Source: Candidatus Anoxychlamydiales bacterium (lineage in GTDB: Bacteria; Chlamydiota; Chlamydiia; Chlamydiales; SM23-39). From it: 9,243 bases of DNA. Location: contig JAAKFW010000044.1 of NCBI GenBank assembly GCA_011064905.1, positions 1 through 9,243 on the forward strand. Direction: 5' to 3'. A model generated the notes under the pieces. That model was not told the origin of the DNA and searched no databases. It was given only the letters and a program-made list of their open reading frames with translations. Positions 1 to 6,691 of the stretch are shown here, one piece after another (position 1 is the first letter of the stretch; every line of letters begins with the position of its first letter). Position numbers and translations under genes: made by a program.

Positions 1-1
1 T

Positions 2-106
2 TCAGCTGTCGACCGTATTTTAGATCCAGAGAGTCCTTCAACATTAATGACTTTTGCAAAAGCTGCAAATGCTGTAGGTAAACATCTTAAAATTAGCTTG
101 GCTTAA
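2..106 (+). CDS. C-terminal fragment of an XRE/HigA-like antitoxin (partial at window edge)
   Basis: An open frame enters from the left edge and stops at a TAA at 104-106, giving 34 residues that end in A-V-G-K-H-L-K-I-S-L-A. The pattern V-x-R-I-L-D-P-E-S followed by F-A-K-A-A-N-A-V-G-K and an alternating hydrophobic tail resembles the last two helices and C-terminus of helix-turn-helix addiction-module antidotes (HigA or XRE type), in which this part follows the DNA recognition helix. Such antitoxins neutralise a RelE/HigB-type mRNA endonuclease and repress their own operon. The toxin, if present, would lie to the left and outside the window. The call rests only on short family resemblance. 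A truncated relic is equally possible. Confidence 0.55.
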   Translation, partial: SAVDRILDPESPSTLMTFAKAANAVGKHLKISLA

Positions 107-134
107 TATGTGACACTTTAAAAAAGGATCGACG

Positions 135-371
135 ATGCCTAAAATAGGTCTTTCTCAACATCATAAAAAATATCTAGAAATCTTTCCATTTTCCAAGAAA
201 GCTATTCCTTGTGCTGTATTGCTTTACACCCAAGCTAAAAGTTTTTACAAAGTATTCCGTCTGTCTTTTGGAAATGGCTCTAAAATTATTTTGGATATTC
301 CTATTCCAAAAACAGACAATCTAGGTGTTTGTTTAATCAATTATCACTTCGCAATTGAATTAACACGATAA
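135..371 (+). CDS. Small hypothetical protein, 78 residues
   Basis: I do not recognise this protein. The ATG at 135 has a good Shine-Dalgarno sequence, AAGGA at 124-128, six bases upstream, and the frame opens 28 bases after the XRE-like stop, which would fit a two-gene transcript. The product is lysine-rich at its N-terminus and has an I-P-C-A-V-L-L-Y-T stretch, but shows no signal peptide, convincing membrane helix or catalytic motif. Its last 28 bases overlap, tail to tail, the end of the broken rhuM gene. The reading frame therefore crosses the point where rhuM sequence is lost, and its C-terminus was probably created by that rearrangement. It may be the N-terminal part of a longer lost gene, or spurious. 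Confidence 0.35.
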   Translation: MPKIGLSQHHKKYLEIFPFSKKAIPCAVLLYTQAKSFYKVFRLSFGNGSKIILDIPIPKTDNLGVCLINYHFAIELTR

Positions 372-763
372 CCAATTGCTATTGCCGCATCGAGATTATA
401 AATCTCTATTGATCGAGTGATTTTTCGTCCACCTTCAACTTGAACTATTTCCATTTTGGAAATAGTTGCTTCTTCAGTCAACTCTTTGCTTACATAAATA
501 TTTTTCAAATGTTTAGAAATCGCGGGAAGGTTTACTCCAAATAACTCAGCCATAGTTTTTTGTGTAAGCCAAAAATTGTCCTGAGCAAAAAACACTTTGA
601 CACTGATTTTTCTATCAACAGCAGAATAAAGAATTACTTTCTGCTCTCCATTTAATCCTAATTCACTATTTATTAAGGATTTTTTATTTTTCATCTCAGT
701 TATAATATTCTGTTTAGTTTCTTTATTTTGATGGGACAATATCTGATCTTGATATTCATTCAT
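344..763 (-). pseudogene. rhuM: RhuM-family (virulence protein RhuM) gene, C-terminally truncated
   Basis: The product matches the N-terminal part of RhuM-family proteins: an I-L-Y-S strand, then F-W-L-T-Q-K-T-M-A-E-L-F-G-V at about 63-77 (a winged-helix element), H-L-K-N-I-Y, K-x-x-I-V-Q-V-E-G-G-R-K, and I-Y-N-L-D-A-A-I-A-I-G-Y-R-V-N-S at 121-136. Intact family members are roughly 300 residues or more and continue from G-Y-R-V-N-S into an F-R-x-W-A-T region. Here three unrelated residues (I-A-K) and a stop follow, so the break falls near base 355 and about half of the protein is missing. The start at 761-763 is supported by AAGGG six bases upstream on the minus strand. RhuM is found in pathogenicity islands of enterobacteria and many other bacteria, and its biochemical role is not settled. 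The remnant is most likely non-functional, although the DNA-binding-like part is intact. Confidence 0.85.
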
Positions 764-797
764 TAAAAACCCTTATCTTATTATTGAATTAAAAAAA

Positions 798-803
798 ATG
801 ATA
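798..803 (-). promoter_or_regulatory. Candidate extended -10 element for the rhuM remnant
   Basis: On the minus strand TATCAT, preceded by TG and one base, forms an extended -10 element about 35 bases upstream of the rhuM start codon. The hexamer 17 bases further upstream (TTGGGG) is a poor -35, which an extended -10 can tolerate. It lies just downstream of repeat copy 1 in the direction of transcription. The call is pattern-based only. Confidence 0.3.
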
Positions 804-822
804 GCAAAGATGAGGAATTCCC

Positions 823-870
823 CCAATCAAAAGTTCTGAATGCGTCCAACCACCTCCATTTCGGTTAGAT
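823..870 (-). repeat. Dispersed repeat copy 1 with imperfect hairpin
   Basis: On the plus strand the core (823-861) starts CCAATCAAAAGTTCTGAATG and ends CACCTCCATTT. It aligns without gaps to copies at 2427-2465 and 6544-6582. Read on the minus strand, arm 862-870 and arm 844-852 can pair around a nine-base loop AAATGGAGG: six Watson-Crick pairs, two G-U wobbles and one mismatch. The stem sequence differs from that of copy 2, while loop and tail are conserved. This copy lies between the start side of rhuM and the 3' end of fic, within the likely fic 3' untranslated region. Confidence 0.75.
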
Positions 871-883
871 CAAACGATCTGGC

Positions 884-2224
884 TTATTTTTTATTCTGTA
901 GAAGATTAGCTAAATCAATCGGAGCTATAAAAATATATGCTTTGCCCTTCTTTTTCATTTTTAATATCCCTTTTTTAGATAAATCTTGTAAATCATGCCT
1001 AGCAGTATCATAAGCAATATGGTGACTATTTTTATGAACTTCTATGGTATAACTTGCACCTGGATGACACAGAGCATGAGCCAACAAAGATTCTTGTCTG
1101 AAGTTAAAATCACTATCTCTTCTAATTAGTAATTCTACCTCATTTAACTCATCTGCTTTACGATTAATGTAATCATGTAATAATTTCATTGATTTTTGGA
1201 TCACTTCCGTTTGATGAATAATAAAATAAGTGAGATCATTATCATCTGTTTCCGTATAAAGAAAAGCTTTTCCATACTGGACAGGAGCTCTTAAAATAAT
1301 TTCAGATATTGAAATGAACTCAAAAAGCCAATATCCATGACGCAACATTAACCAATAAAATAAAGCACGTGCCGTCCTTCCATTTCCATCTATGAAAGGA
1401 TGATCATAAGCCAACCAAAAATGAAGGATGATTGCACGAATAGCTGGATGAATAAATTGATCAGGTGTTTTTCCATTCGCAAAATCACACATTGCTTCCA
1501 ATCTTTCCGGCAGTTCATTTGCATGTGGAGGATCGTGCAATACATCACCTGAAATACATTCCTCTATAACCACTGGCTCATCTGCTAGCCGTAACCTTCC
1601 TGCTCCATCTGAATTATCTAAAGTTTGATCTGTAATTGTTCTATGAATTTCAAAAATTAATTCCTTAGAAAGAGGCTGTTTCTTCCATTCCCTAATCTTT
1701 TGCATTGTGTAATAATTATTCAAAATCATTTGTTCACTTTTATTTCTTGGCGCTCTTCCGGATCTTAGCATTTCTTTAGCTACTCTTCGAGTCGTAGCAG
1801 CTCCTTCAATTTGACTAGATGTAATTGCTTCTTGAATCAGAGAACGTACTAGATATTGATCTCGAGTTTGAGGATTAATAATAGCGTCAGGAGCTTTTAT
1901 TACGCCCCCTGTACCAAGATCTATTTGATGCAACTGCTTAAGCACACTATCTGTAATATTATAAAAAAAAACATCTTTCTTATCTCTATCCCATAAAGGA
2001 ATGGACTTAAACCCAAGAAGACGTCTCATCTTAATTCCACACCACCATTCTTCTACAGTCAACCCTTTAGGCGGAGTTATATGACGTAAGATATCCCAAT
2101 GTTTGTACTTTCCTTCATCTTCCGTTTTAATTCCCTCTTTACGAATCAAATCAAATTTCTCTGGAGAGGAAAAATACATCGCCTGGTTATCTTTGATAGC
2201 TGGAGGTCTACGAGGCATCTTCAT
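884..2224 (-). CDS. Class II Fic-family protein with C-terminal winged helix (putative AMP transferase)
   Basis: The 446-residue protein carries the complete Fic motif H-P-F-I-D-G-N-G-R-T-A-R at 275-286, with the catalytic histidine at 275 and the nucleotide-binding G-N-G-R. The inhibitory helix motif T-S-S-Q-I-E-G lies at 135-141, N-terminal to the Fic core, which makes it class II (self-inhibited, with Glu140 expected to hold the active site closed). The N-terminus carries the H-W-D-x-L-R-x-x-T-P-P-x-G-L-T-x-E-E-W-W signature seen in one branch of Fic proteins. Residues about 370-436 look like a winged helix (Y-D-T-A-R-H-D-L-Q-D-L-S-K-K-G-I-L). Fic enzymes usually transfer AMP to a Ser, Thr or Tyr hydroxyl of a protein; the target here is unknown. 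The ATG at 2222-2224 is preceded by GTAGAAG, and a second in-frame ATG two codons on is a possible alternative. No signal peptide is seen. An operator-like cluster upstream suggests autoregulation through the winged helix. Confidence 0.95.
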   Translation of the reverse strand: MKMPRRPPAIKDNQAMYFSSPEKFDLIRKEGIKTEDEGKYKHWDILRHITPPKGLTVEEWWCGIKMRRLLGFKSIPLWDRDKKDVFFYNITDSVLKQLHQIDLGTGGVIKAPDAIINPQTRDQYLVRSLIQEAITSSQIEGAATTRRVAKEMLRSGRAPRNKSEQMILNNYYTMQKIREWKKQPLSKELIFEIHRTITDQTLDNSDGAGRLRLADEPVVIEECISGDVLHDPPHANELPERLEAMCDFANGKTPDQFIHPAIRAIILHFWLAYDHPFIDGNGRTARALFYWLMLRHGYWLFEFISISEIILRAPVQYGKAFLYTETDDNDLTYFIIHQTEVIQKSMKLLHDYINRKADELNEVELLIRRDSDFNFRQESLLAHALCHPGASYTIEVHKNSHHIAYDTARHDLQDLSKKGILKMKKKGKAYIFIAPIDLANLLQNKK

Positions 2225-2230
2225 AATCTT

Positions 2231-2403
2231 CTACCAATTTTTAATTTAATGGTAGTAAAATAGGTAATTTCAATCAACTACCAAATTATCTAAAATCAGT
2301 AATACCTATGTATTCAATTGATTATTAACAGATTACACCTGAATATTTAAACAATATTATTTTTTAACTACCAAATTGGTAGGTTTTGGTATTAAATTGG
2401 TAG
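2231..2403. promoter_or_regulatory. Cluster of TTGGTAG/CTACCAA operator-like half-sites upstream of fic
   Basis: CTACCAA or its complement TTGGTAG, allowing close variants, occurs repeatedly here. A perfect palindrome CTACCAAATTGGTAG lies at 2368-2382, with further half-sites TTTGGTA at 2385-2391 and TTGGTAG at 2397-2403. CTACCAA lies at 2278-2284. A pair of six-base arms (CTACCA at 2231-2236, TGGTAG at 2250-2255) sits immediately upstream of the fic start codon and overlaps its ribosome binding region and candidate promoter. Such clustered inverted half-sites are characteristic of a repressor binding array. The likeliest binder is the winged helix of the adjacent Fic protein, but this is inference. 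Confidence 0.55.
2244..2277 (-). promoter_or_regulatory. Candidate fic promoter
   Basis: Two overlapping sigma70-like choices exist on the minus strand: TTGAAA (2268-2273) with TTAAAT (2244-2249) at 18-base spacing, or TTGATT (2272-2277) with TACCAT (2249-2254) at 17-base spacing. Both overlap the TGGTAG half-site at 2250-2255, so an operator-bound protein would be expected to occlude RNA polymerase. Both are imperfect matches. Confidence 0.35.
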
Positions 2404-2426
2404 CAAGAATGTTTTATCAAATTATT

Positions 2427-2474
2427 CCAATCAAAAGTTCTAGATACGTCTCTCCACTTCCATTTTGGAGAGAC
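2427..2474 (-). repeat. Dispersed repeat copy 2 with perfect 9-bp hairpin
   Basis: The plus-strand core 2427-2465 starts CCAATCAAAAGTTCT and matches copies 1 and 3 over the same 39-base span. Here the hairpin is perfect: GTCTCTCCA at 2448-2456 pairs with TGGAGAGAC at 2466-2474 around a nine-base loop (AAATGGAAG on the minus strand). Copy 1 has different arm sequences that still largely pair, which points to selection for the stem rather than for the sequence. It lies between fic and topB, next to the operator cluster. Confidence 0.8.
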
Positions 2475-2723
2475 AATTAAAGATCCAATATTTATAAAAA
2501 CATATGTACCTCTTTCATGTTTATTACGCCTTCTTATTTTAGAAAAAAAACAATTCAGACAACGTGGCTCATATGGTTTATGCAAGGCTTCTTTTAGTGG
2601 ATCAACCTCTTTTTTTGGAAATCTCAAAATTAATGTCATTTTCCCAAAGGATCTAATAACAATTATATAGAACATTAATAATATTTTAATGGATAATCAA
2701 AAAAATAAAATTTGAGATATTTA

Positions 2724-5036
2724 ATGAAAGTTGTCCTCGCAGAAAAACCTTCCGTCGGTAGAGATCTCGCTCGAATCTTACGAGCTACCACTCCTCATAA
2801 CGGATGGCTAGAAGGAAACGGATACTGTGTCACTTGGGCCTATGGGCATCTTATTGAATTAGAAGAACCAGATAAATACGATCCAAATTTAAAAAAGTGG
2901 TCATTAGAATCGTTACCCATACTCCCCTCTTCTTTTCTACTAAAAGTCTCTTCTATGAAAGGAGTGAAACAACAATTTAATGTAATTAAAAAATTATTTC
3001 AGTCTGCAGACTCTTTAATTTGCGCAACAGATGCGGGACGAGAAGGAGAATTAATCTTTAGATATATCCTCGAAATGTGCAAATGCACAAAAAAACCTGC
3101 TAAACGCTTATGGATAAGCAGCCTTACTGATGAAGCCATTAAGAAAGGGTTTTTAGAATTAAAACCTCTATCCCTATATGACAATTTAGCCGCAGCGGCA
3201 AAATGTAGAGCCCAGGCTGATTGGATAGTAGGACTAAATGCAACACGAGGCTACACCCTTCAACATAGCCAGGGTCAAGGTTTATTAAGTGTTGGCAGGG
3301 TCCAGACTCCGATTTTATCTCTGATTGTTAATCGCAATCATGAAAGACTAACTTTTAAGCCAGAAAATTACTGGGAATTATGGACTTTGTACCGCGCGGT
3401 CAAATTTAAGCACAAAAAGAATCGATTTAAAACAAAAGAAGATGCTCAAAATCTCCTCAACAAGATTACTCAAAGCCTGTTAACAATCACAAAAATTGAA
3501 GAAAAAACCACTTCCCTCTCTCCTCCCCAGCTTTTTGATTTGACAGGGTTACAGAAAAGCATGAACCGACAACACAATTTCACAGCAAATGAAACACTAA
3601 AAATAGCCCAAAAACTCTATGAGAAAAAGCATATTTCTTATCCCCGTACCGATAGCTGTTACCTCACTGACGACCTCTATGAGTCATGTAAAAAAAATCT
3701 TCATAACCTTAGCAAACACTATAGTGAACAAGTGGCTTTTTTAGATCTTAATAAACTTTCAAAAAGCAAGCGATTTTTTAACAGCTCAAAAGTTACCGAT
3801 CACCATGCCATTATTCCGACCAGTCAAGTTCCACAACATCTTGATTCTAGAGAAAAACTAGTTTACGAAGCTATTGTACTGCGATTTATTGCAATCTTTT
3901 ACCCCAACTGCAAAAAAGCCCATACCACAGTAAGTGGAGAGATTAAAAATGAAATTTTCACAGCAAAAGGCACTCGAATTATAATCCCTGGCTGGCATGC
4001 GCTGTATAAGAACAATAAAAAAATAGGTGATGAAAAAGAACAAGCTCTACCGGATTTCAAACAAGGCGAACAAGGGCCGCATAAGCCTGAGACAAAAAAA
4101 TGCTCTACCAAACCTCCTAAAGCGTATAATGAAGCCACTCTATTAAGTGCCATGGAGACCGCTGGAAAGACTGTTGATGATGAAGAGTTGAAGGAAGCTA
4201 TAAAAGATCGTGGCCTTGGAACTCCCGCCACTAGAGCTAGCATTATAGAAACACTTTTAAAACGCGAATATATCTACAAAGAAAAAAACCAAATTCATTC
4301 CACTCGAAAAGGAGAAGAACTTATCTGTCTTTTATCCTCTAAGTCTGCGCTAACATCAGCAAAGATGACAGCTGATTGGGAATTTCGTCTAAAACAAATA
4401 GAAAAAGGATTACTTTCAGCAGATGAATTTATTTCCAACATCAAAGAATTCACAAGAACTATCATCCACACCTTAAAAGACAGAACAGGAAATACTCCAT
4501 TACATTACGGCAGTTGCCCTCTTTGTACAAAACCTGTGATTAAAGGAAAAACCGGGTATGGCTGCTCTGAATGGAAAAGCGGGTGTTCGTTTCGTTTTCA
4601 TGCAAATCAATTTAGAGCTGAGCTAACGGAAAAAGAAGTTCGAACTCTTCTTTTTAATGAAAGACTTCCCTATCCCAAAAAGCTTGTTTCTTCTCAAGGA
4701 AAGGAAACTCATGGGTATATCACTATGGATACAACAAGCGGACAGCTCGGGATAGATGAAACCGAAGCTAAAACGACAAAAGAGTCTATAGGAAGTTGTC
4801 CGCTATGTGGCAGCAGCATTGTTGAAAAAGACAAAAGTTATTCTTGTATCAACTGTGAGTTTTTGATTTGGAAAAAGATTGCAAAAAGAGCCCTTTCAAT
4901 AACAGAAGCAAAAAACCTTTTATCAAAAAGCAATAGTCCAGTTTTGAAAGGATTTGTTTCAAAAGCAAATAAACCTTTTAGTGCAGCCCTTATCCTTAGA
5001 GATGGAAAAGTTATCTTTGACTTCCCTCGACGATAA
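2724..5036 (+). CDS. topB: DNA topoisomerase III (type IA), mobile-element type
   Basis: The 770-residue type IA topoisomerase cuts one DNA strand through a 5'-phosphotyrosine and passes the other strand, typically resolving replication or transfer intermediates. The TOPRIM domain has the E-K-P-S-V-G-R-D start (Glu7) and A-T-D-A-G-R-E-G-E-L-I-F-R at 101-113. The catalytic tyrosine is Tyr306 in I-S-Y-P-R-T-D-S. The core continues with V-T-D-H-H-A-I-I-P-T (357-366) and G-L-G-T-P-A-T-R-A-S-I-I-E-T (497-510). Two C-terminal zinc-ribbon motifs follow (Cys598/601/614/621 and Cys692/695/708/711), and the end fits a small F-x-S-K-x-x-K-P-F-S-A repeat. I chose the ATG at 2724 because family members begin at M-K-V-V-L-A-E-K-P-S and GAGA lies six bases upstream; an in-frame TTG at 2712 is less likely. 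D-A-G-R-E and zinc-bearing tails are common in conjugative-element copies, but no relaxase or transfer gene is in view. Confidence 0.95.
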   Translation: MKVVLAEKPSVGRDLARILRATTPHNGWLEGNGYCVTWAYGHLIELEEPDKYDPNLKKWSLESLPILPSSFLLKVSSMKGVKQQFNVIKKLFQSADSLICATDAGREGELIFRYILEMCKCTKKPAKRLWISSLTDEAIKKGFLELKPLSLYDNLAAAAKCRAQADWIVGLNATRGYTLQHSQGQGLLSVGRVQTPILSLIVNRNHERLTFKPENYWELWTLYRAVKFKHKKNRFKTKEDAQNLLNKITQSLLTITKIEEKTTSLSPPQLFDLTGLQKSMNRQHNFTANETLKIAQKLYEKKHISYPRTDSCYLTDDLYESCKKNLHNLSKHYSEQVAFLDLNKLSKSKRFFNSSKVTDHHAIIPTSQVPQHLDSREKLVYEAIVLRFIAIFYPNCKKAHTTVSGEIKNEIFTAKGTRIIIPGWHALYKNNKKIGDEKEQALPDFKQGEQGPHKPETKKCSTKPPKAYNEATLLSAMETAGKTVDDEELKEAIKDRGLGTPATRASIIETLLKREYIYKEKNQIHSTRKGEELICLLSSKSALTSAKMTADWEFRLKQIEKGLLSADEFISNIKEFTRTIIHTLKDRTGNTPLHYGSCPLCTKPVIKGKTGYGCSEWKSGCSFRFHANQFRAELTEKEVRTLLFNERLPYPKKLVSSQGKETHGYITMDTTSGQLGIDETEAKTTKESIGSCPLCGSSIVEKDKSYSCINCEFLIWKKIAKRALSITEAKNLLSKSNSPVLKGFVSKANKPFSAALILRDGKVIFDFPRR

Positions 5037-5150
5037 AAAATAATAACGCCCGGCTAATATAATTAGTATTTTAAGATGAACACTCTTGTTTTTCAGCCCT
5101 TAAAACACAACTTCTGATAATACCTCGGGTTTACATACATGAAATAGCAT

Positions 5151-5175
5151 TCGATTCTCTCCACCTCCATTTCAA
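5151..5175 (-). repeat. Degenerate partial copy 4 of the dispersed repeat
   Basis: The plus strand contains TCTCTCCACCTCCATTT at 5156-5172, which matches the loop and adjacent arm of copies 1 and 2 (CACCTCCATTT, and TCTCTCCA of copy 2). A weakly similar GCATTCGA segment precedes it. The CCAATCAAAAG end and the second stem arm are absent. It has the same orientation as the other copies and lies between topB and the ATPase gene, so it may be a decayed boundary element. Confidence 0.4.
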
Positions 5176-5253
5176 TAACCGCCTAATTTCCAGGTGTTTA
5201 CAAATATTCTTAATATAATTCGTTGATTTAACATCATTTTTCTTGGAATATTG

Positions 5254-5282
5254 TTGACGAACGCTCTATTTTCCATGATAAT
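5254..5282 (+). promoter_or_regulatory. Strong sigma70-like promoter of the ATPase gene
   Basis: TTGACG (5254-5259) and GATAAT (5277-5282) each match five of six consensus bases and are separated by exactly 17 bases. Transcription would start near 5289, leaving a leader of about 27 bases with AAGAG at 5304-5308, seven bases before the ATG at 5316. The ATPase gene can therefore be expressed independently of topB. Confidence 0.65.
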
Positions 5283-5315
5283 AGAGTTTAAAGAAACATT
5301 ATTAAGAGTTTGCTT

Positions 5316-6500
5316 ATGAAGCTAATCCATAGATTGCTAAATAAAAAGTTGGAACGAACATTAAAAAGAGGTAAAAGTGTTTTGCTACTTGGCCCCCGCC
5401 AAACAGGAAAAACGACCTTAATCAATAAATATAAAGCTGATCTTGAAATTACTCTTTTGATTTCAAAAATACGCAGACGATATGAAGTAGATCCTGATCA
5501 ACTTATCCGAGAAGTTAAAGCTCTAAAGAGAACTAATAATCGCGCGCCACTTATTATCATCGATGAAGTTCAAAAGGTACCGGCTCTAATGGATGCAATT
5601 CAATATCTTATTGATAAAAAGTTAGGACAATTTATCTTAACTGGCTCCTCTGCTAGAAAATTGAAACACAATACTAACATCAACCTACTTCCCGGCCGTG
5701 TGATTCAACTCCGTCTTGACCCATTTTCATTAGAAGAGCTGTCCGTCTTGCCCTCTATTGAAAGTTTTTTACTATATGGCTCTCTTCCTGCTATTTTCTT
5801 AGAGCCTGATTTATCTATTCGTGAAGAGGAACTTGATTCATATGTAGATTTATATCTAGAAGATGAAGTTAGAGCAGAGGCTATTGTTCGAGATATTGGT
5901 GCTTTTGAAAACTTCCTTCGACTTGCTTCTATTGAATCAGGAAATCTTGTCAACTTCGATAAAATCTCTCAGGACATTGGTGTTGCCAGAACAACTATAG
6001 CTGCATACTACCAAATTTTAGAAGACTGTCTAATTGTTGAACGTATTGAACCCTATACAACAAGTATAACGCGTAAAAAATTAATCAAATCTCCAAAATA
6101 TCTTTTTTTTGATCTAGGATTACGCCGCTTAGCTGCCAAGGAACAACCAACCTTACCTCATAAATATTTGGGAAGTCTTTTTGAACAGTTTATTGGATTA
6201 GAATTGATTAGATTCTCGCGCCAACAAAATTCAAAAATTAGTGTACATTTTTGGAGAGATTCTGCTGGACCAGAAGTAGATTGGGTGCTTAGGCGTAATG
6301 ATGAATTACTTCCCATTGAAGTAAAATGGACCGATACCCCTTCTCGCAGAGATGCAAAACATCTTGAGTTATTTTTAAATGAATATCCAAAAGCAAATAA
6401 AGGCTATATTGTATGTCAGGTATCTCATAATCAAGTTCTTTCAAATAATATAGAAGCAATATCATGGAAGGATTTAACTAAAAAGCTAAATAATTGGTAG
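5316..6500 (+). CDS. AAA-type ATPase with DUF4143 C-terminal domain
   Basis: The 394-residue protein has Walker A G-P-R-Q-T-G-K-T at 26-33, Walker B L-I-I-I-D-E at 79-84, and T-G-S-S-A-R-K at 109-115 in the sensor region, followed by L-L-P-G-R-V. The C-terminal half is the DUF4143 module: a winged-helix-like stretch (F-D-K-I-S-Q-D-I-G-V-A-R-T-T-I) at about 214-228, then G-S-L-F-E-Q-F, and finally G-P-E-V-D-W at 318-323 with I-E-V-K at 334-337. That E-V-D and E-V-K pair resembles the PD-(D/E)XK nuclease fold core. Members of this family (AAA_14 plus DUF4143) are abundant in archaea and bacteria, often in mobile or variable regions, and their cellular role is not defined. The ATG at 5316 has AAGAG seven bases upstream; an in-frame TTG at 5310 is a poorer start. 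Length is normal and no key residue is missing. Confidence 0.93.
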   Translation: MKLIHRLLNKKLERTLKRGKSVLLLGPRQTGKTTLINKYKADLEITLLISKIRRRYEVDPDQLIREVKALKRTNNRAPLIIIDEVQKVPALMDAIQYLIDKKLGQFILTGSSARKLKHNTNINLLPGRVIQLRLDPFSLEELSVLPSIESFLLYGSLPAIFLEPDLSIREEELDSYVDLYLEDEVRAEAIVRDIGAFENFLRLASIESGNLVNFDKISQDIGVARTTIAAYYQILEDCLIVERIEPYTTSITRKKLIKSPKYLFFDLGLRRLAAKEQPTLPHKYLGSLFEQFIGLELIRFSRQQNSKISVHFWRDSAGPEVDWVLRRNDELLPIEVKWTDTPSRRDAKHLELFLNEYPKANKGYIVCQVSHNQVLSNNIEAISWKDLTKKLNNW

Positions 6501-6543
6501 AAATATTTTTCGCAATTGCCTGCATAGAAAGTCCTAATTTTAC

Positions 6544-6582
6544 CCAATCAAAAGTTCTGAATGCGTCTTTCCACCTCCAGTT
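6544..6582 (-). repeat. Dispersed repeat copy 3, hairpin arm lost
   Basis: The plus strand starts CCAATCAAAAGTTCTGAATG, identical to copy 1 over these 20 bases, and ends CACCTCCAGTT, so the conserved tail and the loop (one change) are kept. The base sequence after the loop (GCCTTGATT) cannot pair with the arm GTCTTTCCA, so the hairpin of copies 1 and 2 is not formed here. It sits 43 bases after the ATPase stop codon, in the same orientation as the other copies. Confidence 0.75.
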
Positions 6583-6691
6583 GCCTTGATTTAATCTGTT
6601 GTTTATTAACATCTTTTAAAAGAATTGTTTATCAAATTTAATCCCACTATGCAAATGTTGATAATTATAGCAACTAACAAAAATCTCCTAA

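Noticed and set aside
823..861. Conserved peptide (W-x-W-x-D then R-T-F-D-W) encoded by the minus strand of the repeats
   Set aside because: Differences among copies include second codon positions and whole-codon changes, and copy 1 has an in-frame TAA two codons upstream of the conserved part. The conservation looks like DNA or RNA structure rather than protein.
844..870. Integron attC-like boxes in repeat copy 1 (GTCCAAC matching RYYYAAC, GTTAGAT matching GTTRRRY)
   Set aside because: The boxes are only 27 bases apart end to end, inner L boxes are absent, the other copies lack the AAC/GTT core, and no integrase is visible. The match is probably accidental.
867..880. Small inverted repeat AGATC-AAAC-GATCT just after the fic stop codon as a terminator
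   Set aside because: The stem is only five base pairs and is not followed by a T-run in the direction of fic transcription.
2364..2675. Minus-strand open frame of 103 residues between fic and topB
   Set aside because: The ATG has no Shine-Dalgarno sequence, and the last third of the frame is simply repeat copy 2 followed by the operator palindrome. Apart from one C-x-x-C pair it shows no protein motif. I treat it as a chance frame or a relic.
2712..2723. TTG start codon 12 bases upstream for topB
   Set aside because: The family begins at M-K-V-V-L-A-E-K-P-S, and the ATG at 2724 has GAGA at proper spacing, so the upstream TTG is unlikely to be used.
3899..4243. Minus-strand open frame of 114 residues antisense to topB
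   Set aside because: It lies wholly within the conserved core of topoisomerase III, lacks a family resemblance of its own, and is explained by the codon pattern of the opposite strand. The same applies to frames at 5705-5953, 7512-7700 and 8711-8980.
6491..6500. TTGGTAG at the end of the ATPase gene as a further operator site
   Set aside because: It is a single half-site formed by the last codons (Asn-Trp-stop), with no partner or nearby promoter, and is probably coincidence.
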